DNA from: JBOFLO01 sp051657905
GTDB lineage: Bacteria > Patescibacteriota > Gracilibacteria > UBA1369
Reading direction: 5' to 3'
Length of the DNA: 12,041 bases
Assembly: GCA_051657905.1 (NCBI GenBank)
Contig: JBOFLO010000011.1
Location: 1-12,041 of the forward strand
The first letter of the stretch is position 1; every line of letters starts with the position of its first letter. A model generated the notes under the pieces. That model did not search any database. It saw only the letters and a program-made list of their open reading frames with translations, and was not told where the DNA came from. Both the position numbers and the translations under genes were made by a program. Below are positions 5,385-12,041 of this stretch, in pieces.

Positions 5385-7133
5385 ATGTTCGGAAAAAAAT
5401 CAAAAAACAATTCCAATCAGCCGTTAAAACGCTCCAATCGCATTTTTTGGGGAATTTTAATCGTGCTAGCTCAATTAATTATTCTCACCATTATCGGTTT
5501 TTTCATTTGGGAAAAATACTGGTTTAAGGGAAATTTAGCCGCCTTTTTGCCGGCCGAGCAAACGGTCGCTCTCGCCGAATTAAACCTCGATGCAAATTCT
5601 ACCGACTATCAGCAATTACGCGCCATCGCCTCCAATTCGCCATTTTTTAATTTCCAATTAATCGAGCAGGGACTATCCGCTCAAATCCCCAGCTACGAAC
5701 AATTTAAACCATTATTCTACGGCCGCATCGGCTTAGCAATTTTACAACAAACAAACAGCCTGCAACCGGCTATTTTCCTCGAATACAAAGATCGCCAGCA
5801 AGTTATCGATTCTTTAAATTCCAGTTTACTGACCGGCCAAACTGATCAATTAATTGAAGAAAAAATCCACGGCTATTCACTATTTTCATTTCAAGTCGGA
5901 CAAAATTATTCCGCCCTTCTACTCAATAATTACTTAGTTGTTTCCGCCGATCGCTCCGCCCTTCAATTAATCGCCGAAACCTCCGCCGGACAACATCCCA
6001 ATTTAAAAAAATCTGCCAGCTATCAGCAAGTTCTCTCTGCCCTTCCGGAACAAAATTTATTAATTGTCTTCCTCGACAGCAAAAAACTCTGGTCTGCTTT
6101 CTTGGCTGACCGCCAATTCCTTTCCGCCAATCTCAATCAATTACAAACATATTTACCATTCCTAAAAATTCTCTCCAGCGAAGGAATTTCCGTACGTTTT
6201 GAAAATAATCAATTAATCGCTCAGCAACTTTCTTTGGTTAATTCAGAATATTTGGAAGGTCAACCATTTTTGAAATTTGATCAAAATTTTTCCGCCACTT
6301 TATTCTCAGCTCTAAAAAATCCTCGCACTTTTGTCTACACCGGCCGTGGTTTGTACGATGAATACAATGCTTTAAAATCCATTTACAGCCAAAAATCCAC
6401 TGTTGATAAATTAATTTTCGAAGGTCAAATTCAGCAAATTAAAAATAGTTTTTTCCCGGACAGCAGCGGTTTTGAAAATTTACTCCTACCTCTTCTTAAC
6501 AATCAGTATTTGGTATTTTTAGATTACTCAAGCGCCACTCCGCGCTTCGCTTTCGCTTTGGAATTATCCGAACCAAAAAATAATTTTTACGATCTAGATA
6601 AAGCACTCATTAACAATCAAAGTAAATTCGCCCAATTCAAACCAGTGAAACAAAGTTTTGAATTACCAGACAAAACCATCGGCGAACGCTGGGTATCTTT
6701 ACCAGAAAATGTCCGCATCACTTCAGTACAATCAACCGCCGACTCAGAATTAAAAACCATTCGCATCGGTGCCGCTGATGATCAAAATCCTCTACAAATT
6801 CAATACGGCCTACAAAATAAATATTTCCTAATTGCCAACGACCCCGCTCTTTACACAGAAATATCTTCAAACCTCACCGCCGATTTACCTTCCCAAAATC
6901 TAACTTTCAACGGCCGAATCCCTCAGGTAGATCACTATTTAGAAGTTGATTTCAGCACTCTTCCAAAACTTTCCCCGCTGGAATTGGCGAGTCAATTATC
7001 CGGACAATCATCTTTCACTAATCCATTCTCAGCTATTTCAACTTACTTTCCTGGCCTATCTACAGTAAAATATGGTCGAAAATATATTGATCAGGGTATT
7101 CTAAATATTTTAGAAATAAATTTCCTCAATTAA
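5385..7133 (+). CDS. DUF3352-like membrane-anchored extracytoplasmic protein
   Basis: From the ATG at 5385 the protein is 582 aa. The frame is open back to a TTG at 5301, but that stretch contains the candidate promoter and reads poorly as an N-terminus (VICCHNAIPGNQP), so I prefer 5385. A basic start (MFGKKSKNN) is followed by one membrane segment at about 20-42 and a large outside domain. The outside part opens with FLPAEQTVALAELNLDAN (54-71), which resembles the start of DUF3352 proteins, whose function is unknown. Repeating units of the form 'hydrophobic strand, LVVSADRSALQLI, helix' support that fold. Cys is absent from the mature part. Codon choice is C-rich, like most of the window. 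It is followed after 17 bases by a DUF4012 protein of the same topology, so the two probably form an operon acting at the cell surface. The DUF3352 assignment is by eye and moderate. Confidence 0.75.
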   Translation: MFGKKSKNNSNQPLKRSNRIFWGILIVLAQLIILTIIGFFIWEKYWFKGNLAAFLPAEQTVALAELNLDANSTDYQQLRAIASNSPFFNFQLIEQGLSAQIPSYEQFKPLFYGRIGLAILQQTNSLQPAIFLEYKDRQQVIDSLNSSLLTGQTDQLIEEKIHGYSLFSFQVGQNYSALLLNNYLVVSADRSALQLIAETSAGQHPNLKKSASYQQVLSALPEQNLLIVFLDSKKLWSAFLADRQFLSANLNQLQTYLPFLKILSSEGISVRFENNQLIAQQLSLVNSEYLEGQPFLKFDQNFSATLFSALKNPRTFVYTGRGLYDEYNALKSIYSQKSTVDKLIFEGQIQQIKNSFFPDSSGFENLLLPLLNNQYLVFLDYSSATPRFAFALELSEPKNNFYDLDKALINNQSKFAQFKPVKQSFELPDKTIGERWVSLPENVRITSVQSTADSELKTIRIGAADDQNPLQIQYGLQNKYFLIANDPALYTEISSNLTADLPSQNLTFNGRIPQVDHYLEVDFSTLPKLSPLELASQLSGQSSFTNPFSAISTYFPGLSTVKYGRKYIDQGILNILEINFLN

Positions 7134-7150
7134 TTTTCCCTAAACAAAAA

Positions 7151-9373
7151 ATGGCTCGTATCATCATCAGGGACATTCAGAAAGTAAAACAAAACGCTCA
7201 ATTACGTTTGGATTTAATTTTGGGAAAATCTCAAATCTCTCCAGTAAACTCTGCAACTTCGAAACGCGCTCCACTCGACCTAAAAAATTTCCAATCCGGC
7301 CACGCTATTTACACCGAACGCGCCTTTTCCCGCTCCCTCGACTTCCCCAACCGCTCCACCCCCACCCTTTTCCTCCGCCGCGAAACCACGCCTGCCCACC
7401 CCGCCAAAGCCAATCTACCTTTACGCCTAATGCAATTCGCCGCTTGCGGTTTATTGATAGTTTTTTCCATCAATATTCTCAATGTTTTAAATCAAGCATT
7501 TTTCCTCCGTTCCAATTTAATCACCAGCGCTTCCGCAGGCTATTCACAATTCTCCGAAGCCTTAACTCAAGTTCAAAACAGCAATTTGAGTAATGCCAAA
7601 ACCGCCTTCGATCAAGCCAAAAATGACTTTTCTTTAGGTCTGGAAAAAATCGCTTTTTTGCAAAGCCGTGTTGATTCCACCATTTCTCAGGAACAAAATA
7701 CCGCCTCTTTAAATCATCTTTTCCAATCTGCTCAATCGCTCGCCAATGCCGGAAAATTATTTGCCCAGACTATTGAAAGTATGGAGCAATTACCAATTCT
7801 TTTCATTCAGGAAAATCAAAATTTCTCTGAAAATAATTCTAGCATAGAATCCGCAACTCCTCGCCTTTCTCTCACTGATCAACTCAAAAAGAATTTAGAA
7901 ATTTATCAGCAAGCAGTTCAGGAATTACAAACCGCCAACGAGCATCTCAATCAAGTCGATTCAATTTTTATTCCAGGAGAATTAAAACAGAAAATTGCTG
8001 AATCCAAACTACTTTTGGAAAACCTATTGAGCTTCATCCAGTCCAATGAAAACAGCATTTCCTCAATGCTCAAACTACTAGGTGACCGCTACCCACACCG
8101 CTATTTAATTCTCCTCCAAAATGACGCCGAAAGCCGCCCAACTGGTGGATTTATCGGTTCCCTAATTATCGCCGACATCAACGACGGCCACATTGATAAA
8201 TTCGAATTCCACGACGTTTATAAATTCGACGGACAATTACTAGAAAATATTCCCGCCCCCGAAGACATCGCTTCCATCACCGACGAATGGCGCCTCCGCG
8301 ACTCCAATTATTCCCCAAATTTTGACATTTCCGCCGAACAAGCTGCCTGGTTTTTACAAAAATCCAAAGGCCCAAGCGTCGACACAGTTATCGCCATCAA
8401 TCAAAGTTTACTCACCGATTTATTAAAAGAAGTCGGCCCACTTGATGTTGAAGGATTAGATCAACCTCTCACTGCTGAAAATTTCCAATTGGTACTTTCA
8501 TATTTGATTGAATCAAAAACTTACGGCGCCGAAAATCCTAAAGAAATTTTAGGCAAAACCATTCAGTCTTTCCAAAATAAATTAATGGAAAAACAAGATT
8601 GGAAAGGCTTACTCTTCCAATTATTCAAAGGCGTCAAAGATCAAAAAATCCTCTTCTACTCCCGCCATGATGATGTCCAGAAATTCTTCGATCAATTAGG
8701 CTTAACTCCACGCCAAAAATCCCTCAACACCAACGAAGATTATCTCCAAATCATCTCCACTTCCATTGGCGGAAATAAAAGCGATTACTACATCAAACAA
8801 CAACTCACTCACAACACTTTCCTCAACACCAACGGCGAAATTTTCGACGAATTAACCATCGCCCGCACCCACACTTGGTCCAGTCTCGATCTGGAAAGAT
8901 GGCAAGCCCAACTGGCAACTTTCGGCTTCGACGAAATCTCCGAAACTGTCAAAGATATTTTGGGTAGGGGAGAGAACAAATCTTCCATGAAAATTTATCT
9001 TCCAGCAGGCACCGAATTAGTAAATTCCGTTGGCCTTCCTTTAGACGATGTAAAAGTCCGCTACGATCAACAACTCCAAAAAACCTATTTCCTTTTCCCA
9101 ATGTCAGTCAAACCCGGCCAAACTTCGACCATCACCATCCGCTACAAACTCCCTTACAAACTAGGCTTATTCCCAGCTGATATTTACCGCTTCACAGCCC
9201 AAAAACAACCCGGCCTCACTTCTACAGAATTAGAAAAGAACCTTTATTTGGATCCAGGTTTAAAGAGTTTGGAAGCCTATCCGTTCGACTCTATTGAATC
9301 GACCGACAATCGTCTCGAATTAAATCAATCTCTCAGCAAAGATATTTATTTCTCTTCCGTGATTAGCAATTAA
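7151..9373 (+). CDS. DUF4012 membrane protein (LytR-CpsA-Psr-related extracytoplasmic domain)
   Basis: This 740-aa protein has about 93 cytoplasmic residues with a Pro/Arg-rich linker, one membrane segment (about 94-118), a helical, Gln/Ser-rich stalk that is probably coiled coil (about 125-305), and a C-terminal DUF4012 domain. The domain shows its hallmarks in order: YLILLQNDAESRPTGGFIGS (318-337), the NDGHIDKFEFHDVY strand, RLRDSNYSPNFDISAEQA (381-398) and VDTVIAINQSLLTDLLKEVG (410-429). A beta-rich tail follows (about 590-740). DUF4012 is thought to be distantly related to the LCP family that attaches glycopolymers to the wall, and it often sits near surface polysaccharide genes; no catalytic activity is established. 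It starts 17 bases after the DUF3352-like gene without a Shine-Dalgarno. Its 3' end overlaps the convergent mutL by 11 bases. Family assignment is strong, function unknown. Confidence 0.9.
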   Translation: MARIIIRDIQKVKQNAQLRLDLILGKSQISPVNSATSKRAPLDLKNFQSGHAIYTERAFSRSLDFPNRSTPTLFLRRETTPAHPAKANLPLRLMQFAACGLLIVFSINILNVLNQAFFLRSNLITSASAGYSQFSEALTQVQNSNLSNAKTAFDQAKNDFSLGLEKIAFLQSRVDSTISQEQNTASLNHLFQSAQSLANAGKLFAQTIESMEQLPILFIQENQNFSENNSSIESATPRLSLTDQLKKNLEIYQQAVQELQTANEHLNQVDSIFIPGELKQKIAESKLLLENLLSFIQSNENSISSMLKLLGDRYPHRYLILLQNDAESRPTGGFIGSLIIADINDGHIDKFEFHDVYKFDGQLLENIPAPEDIASITDEWRLRDSNYSPNFDISAEQAAWFLQKSKGPSVDTVIAINQSLLTDLLKEVGPLDVEGLDQPLTAENFQLVLSYLIESKTYGAENPKEILGKTIQSFQNKLMEKQDWKGLLFQLFKGVKDQKILFYSRHDDVQKFFDQLGLTPRQKSLNTNEDYLQIISTSIGGNKSDYYIKQQLTHNTFLNTNGEIFDELTIARTHTWSSLDLERWQAQLATFGFDEISETVKDILGRGENKSSMKIYLPAGTELVNSVGLPLDDVKVRYDQQLQKTYFLFPMSVKPGQTSTITIRYKLPYKLGLFPADIYRFTAQKQPGLTSTELEKNLYLDPGLKSLEAYPFDSIESTDNRLELNQSLSKDIYFSSVISN

Positions 9374-11264
9374 TCCCACCAAACTTTTCTTTCTGATTAA
9401 GCTTTTCATAATTCCGCCCAAATCTACTCCACAATTCATTCTCCTCCATAATCACCATTGTCGGCCGCCCATGCGGACAAGTAAATTTGTTGGACGTCAC
9501 TTCCAACTGCTCAATCAAAGCAATTTGCTCCAATGGGTCTAATTTATCCCCAAATTTAACCGCCGACCTACATGCCAAATAAGTCAGAACTTTCTCTTTA
9601 CGGCCATAAAAATCCCCTTTAACGCTTTCATTTCTCAGGTCATCCAACAACCCATGCAATAAATTCTCCGGATTACTCTTAATCGCAAATGCCGGCACCG
9701 CCTGAATGGCAAAAGTATTCCCGCCAAAATGCTCCAGCTGCAGTCCTATTTCATCCAAAACCGCTTTGTTGGAATTCAAAATCGCCTGATCCGAAACTGA
9801 AACTTCAATATTAATCGGCGTCAACAAAGGCTGAATCACTTTCTCATCATTCTCCGCTTCACCCATTAATTTCTCATAACGAATTCGCTCATGCGCCGCA
9901 TGCTGATCAACAATCACCAAGTCCCCACCTTTCCTGCACAAAATAAACGAATTATTCATCTGCCCAATCACTTCTAATTTCAACTCTTCCTCCACTCCAC
10001 TCATTTGCTCCATCTTTTTCATCGGCTTAACTTCTTCCCGCTGAACCTGCTCCGCCCTCATCTCCGGCCAAATCGCCACCTCCCCATTTTCACTAAATAA
10101 TTTCCCTTCCGGCAAAATCTTAATTGCACTCGCCGTAATTTCCTCAACTCCCACAACAACCGGCTCCGTCACTTTCAAACTTGTCGCCTCAACCGCCCAT
10201 TCTTGAGCCAATCCCTCCGGCTTTCTTTCCTGATAATAATCCACCGCCGTCCCCTCCTGAATTTTCGGCGCCAAAATATTCGTCTCCAAGCTTTTCCCGC
10301 AAGCCCCACTCAAAACACGATAAATTTCCCGCTCATCTTTAAATCTCACCTCCGTTTTCCTAGGATGAATATTCACATCCACCAACGACGGATCAATTTC
10401 AAATTTCAAAAAAAACACCGGATATCTCTCTTTCGGCAACAGCGAATGATAGGCTTGTTTAACAGCATATCCAAGTACATGCGATTTAATAGGCCGATTA
10501 TTCACAAAAAAATACTGCATATTTTTCGAAGCCCGCGCCAGCAATGGTTTGCCAATATATCCTTTCAATTTCATCAACGCTCCCCCAAAAAATACTTCAA
10601 TTAAATTATCGGTAATATTTTTTCCCATCAACCCTCGTAATCTGACCAATTCATCATTCGTAGCCGCCAAATCAAACACCTCTTTCCCATCATTAATCAT
10701 TCGAAATCCCACTTCCGGAAATGCAATCGCCGCATTAATCAAACAATCCAAAATATTCTGATATTCGGTTCCGACACTTTTTAAAAACTTCAACCGCGCC
10801 GGCGTATTATAAAAAATCTCCCTCACTTCAAAAGTTGTTCCCACCGGAGTCCCCACACTTTTTTCCACCAAAATTTTTCCCCCTTCCACCACCATTTCAA
10901 ATCCACTCACATCTTCTTCACGTCTAGTTATCAAGCGCAATTTCGCTACCGAAGCTATACTCGCCACCGCTTCCCCACGAAATCCCAACGTCCGCACATT
11001 CTCCAAATCCTCCAATGAAGCGATTTTAGAAGTTGTATGTTTCTGCAAACAAATTCTCGCATCCTCATCAGACATTCCACTGCCATTATCAGTAATTCTA
11101 ATCAATTTAATTCCACCTTCTTCCACTTCTAAAGTAATCTGACTTGCTCCCGCATCCAACGAATTTTCCAATAATTCTTTAACCACCGAAGCTGGCCTGT
11201 CCACCACCTCCCCCGCCGCAATTTGATTAATTAGATTCTCATCTAAAAATTTAATTTTCCCCAT
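9363..11264 (-). CDS. mutL: DNA mismatch repair protein MutL with endonuclease motifs
   Basis: MutL (633 aa) couples MutS mismatch recognition to strand incision. The N-terminal GHKL ATPase has the catalytic glutamate E30 and N34 (VKELLENSLDAGA), DNGSGM (59-64), HTTSKI (76-81) and GFRGEA (94-99). A variable linker spans about 330-425. The C-terminal dimer domain carries the full endonuclease set: DQHAAHERIRYE (453-464, the DQHA-x2-E-x4-E motif), ACR (564-566), CPHGRP (596-601) and FGR (615-617). So this MutL should nick DNA itself, as in bacteria without MutH. It lies 25 bases downstream of mutS on the same strand, so one transcript is likely. No Shine-Dalgarno near the ATG; a GGGA about 20 bases upstream is too far. 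The last 11 bases, including the stop, overlap the end of the DUF4012 gene. Confidence 0.98.
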   Translation of the reverse strand: MGKIKFLDENLINQIAAGEVVDRPASVVKELLENSLDAGASQITLEVEEGGIKLIRITDNGSGMSDEDARICLQKHTTSKIASLEDLENVRTLGFRGEAVASIASVAKLRLITRREEDVSGFEMVVEGGKILVEKSVGTPVGTTFEVREIFYNTPARLKFLKSVGTEYQNILDCLINAAIAFPEVGFRMINDGKEVFDLAATNDELVRLRGLMGKNITDNLIEVFFGGALMKLKGYIGKPLLARASKNMQYFFVNNRPIKSHVLGYAVKQAYHSLLPKERYPVFFLKFEIDPSLVDVNIHPRKTEVRFKDEREIYRVLSGACGKSLETNILAPKIQEGTAVDYYQERKPEGLAQEWAVEATSLKVTEPVVVGVEEITASAIKILPEGKLFSENGEVAIWPEMRAEQVQREEVKPMKKMEQMSGVEEELKLEVIGQMNNSFILCRKGGDLVIVDQHAAHERIRYEKLMGEAENDEKVIQPLLTPINIEVSVSDQAILNSNKAVLDEIGLQLEHFGGNTFAIQAVPAFAIKSNPENLLHGLLDDLRNESVKGDFYGRKEKVLTYLACRSAVKFGDKLDPLEQIALIEQLEVTSNKFTCPHGRPTMVIMEENELWSRFGRNYEKLNQKEKFGGINC

Positions 11265-11289
11265 AATTTTCTAAATAAAATTCCCATCA

Positions 11290-12041
11290 TTATTCCAACT
11301 CCGCCTTAATTTTCTGCAATTTCATCAGCGCATCCAAAGGCGTCAATTCATTAATATTCATCTCCCTCAATTGATTCTCCAACTTTTTCAATTTCATATT
11401 TTCCTTCGCCATTTCACCCTCATTCAAGCCCAAATCTCCATGCTTTCTTTCCCCACCCAATTCCATTTTTAGCTGATAATTCACACTCTCTCCAATTTTT
11501 TCACCTTCCAAATCCTGCAAAATCTCCCGCGCCCGCTCCACCACTTTCCCCGGCAACCCCGCCAATTTCGCCACTTCAATCCCATAACTTTTATCCACGC
11601 CCCCTCGCCCAATCTTATACAAAAACACCACCCCATCCCGCTCATTTTCTTCCACCTTCACACTAAAATTCACCGCCTGCGGCAATTTATCCGCCAATCC
11701 AATCAACTCATGATAATGACTGGCAAACAACGTTTTCGCCCCAATCTGATTATGAATATATTCCATAATTCCCCAGGCAATACTCACCCCATCGAAAGTC
11801 GAAGTCCCCCGCCCAATCTCATCCAAAATCAACAAACTTTTCCTCCCCGCCCCCGCCAAAATACCCGCCGTCTCCTCCATCTCCACCCAAAAAGTACTTT
11901 GCCCTTTCACCAAATTATCCGACGCCCCAACTCTCGTAAAAATTCTATCCACCAGATTAATCGTCGCCCTTTCCGCCGGCACAAAACACCCCAAATGCGC
12001 CATCAGAACAATCAGCGCCGTTTGGCGCAAATAAGTCGACT
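11290..12041 (-). CDS. mutS: DNA mismatch repair protein MutS, C-terminal part (5' end off the right edge)
   Basis: About 250 codons of the MutS ATPase and C-terminal tail are visible. The frame is open to the edge: the first full codons read STYLRQTAL, so the edge cuts through the Walker A motif (GKST), the lysine codon being split by the boundary. A TTG at 12028-12030 is an internal leucine of that motif and not a start. Next come the conserved ERATINLVDRIFTRVGASD region, the STFWVEMEE segment, Walker B LLILDEIGRGTSTFDG (about 11800-11835), the SHYHEL loop (about 11704-11721) and the helix-turn-helix dimer contact SYGIEVAKLAGLP. The tail ends ELTPLDALMKLQKIKAELE, as in many MutS proteins. 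MutS binds mismatches and recruits MutL, encoded next. The mismatch-binding and clamp domains must lie outside the window. Confidence 0.98.
   Translation of the reverse strand, partial: STYLRQTALIVLMAHLGCFVPAERATINLVDRIFTRVGASDNLVKGQSTFWVEMEETAGILAGAGRKSLLILDEIGRGTSTFDGVSIAWGIMEYIHNQIGAKTLFASHYHELIGLADKLPQAVNFSVKVEENERDGVVFLYKIGRGGVDKSYGIEVAKLAGLPGKVVERAREILQDLEGEKIGESVNYQLKMELGGERKHGDLGLNEGEMAKENMKLKKLENQLREMNINELTPLDALMKLQKIKAELE

Noticed and set aside
10203..10761. Plus-strand open frames opposite mutL
   Set aside because: Low-complexity translations opposite a conserved gene; no start signals.
12028..12030. TTG as a start codon for the MutS fragment
   Set aside because: It is the leucine of the conserved STYLRQTAL stretch just after Walker A, and the frame stays open to the window edge.
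1..12041. UGA=Gly recoding, CRISPR arrays, insertion sequences, tRNA genes
   Set aside because: All conserved genes read through in the standard code. I found no regularly spaced repeats, no transposase, no terminal repeats, and no gap able to hide a cloverleaf with flanking signals.

Overview
The window reads as a stretch of chromosome from a Candidate Phyla Radiation (Patescibacteria) genome, possibly near the Peregrinibacteria/Gracilibacteria side; the phylum-level call is an inference. The supports are a short AlaRS (639 aa) that stops right after its editing domain, a DUF4012 membrane protein of the kind common in CPR genomes, tight gene packing, and A/T-rich leaders without Shine-Dalgarno sequences. 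The genes fit the standard bacterial code: all nine visible stop codons are TAA or TAG and no conserved gene is broken by TGA, so the UGA=Gly code of Gracilibacteria/Absconditabacteria is not needed. I see no mobile element, CRISPR array, tRNA or rRNA, and nothing points to a plasmid or phage.

Layout. Positions 1-836 (minus) hold a two-gene unit: a very basic single-pass membrane protein followed 4 bases later by a membrane-anchored extracytoplasmic protein that runs off the left edge. A good sigma70-type promoter (865-893) lies upstream. At 978-2444 (plus) is miaB, a tRNA methylthiotransferase. At 2478-3005 (plus) is an unrecognised 175-aa soluble protein whose base composition differs from everything around it. 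At 3002-5196 (minus) are alaS and then a small thioredoxin-like [2Fe-2S] ferredoxin, 5 bases apart. At 5385-9373 (plus) are two large envelope proteins, a DUF3352-like protein and a DUF4012 protein, 17 bases apart. At 9363-12041 (minus) are mutS (its start lies beyond the right edge) and mutL, the core of mismatch repair; MutL carries the endonuclease motifs, as expected for systems without MutH.

How the genes relate. Three housekeeping themes (tRNA modification, tRNA charging and mismatch repair) are interleaved with two clusters of uncharacterised envelope proteins. Divergent starts face each other at 837-977 and 5197-5384. Convergent ends overlap at 3002-3005 (4 bases) and 9363-9373 (11 bases), leaving no room for intrinsic terminators between them. 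There is no gene-free stretch over 300 bases; the largest gap, 5197-5384 (188 bases), carries two back-to-back candidate promoters.

The clearest large-scale signal is strand asymmetry: the plus strand has far more C than G whichever strand is coding, except in the 2478-3005 gene. I did not find a clear new enzymatic or defence system. The best candidates for undescribed biology are the DUF3352/DUF4012 pair, the basic membrane protein with its exported partner, and the compositionally odd 175-aa gene.
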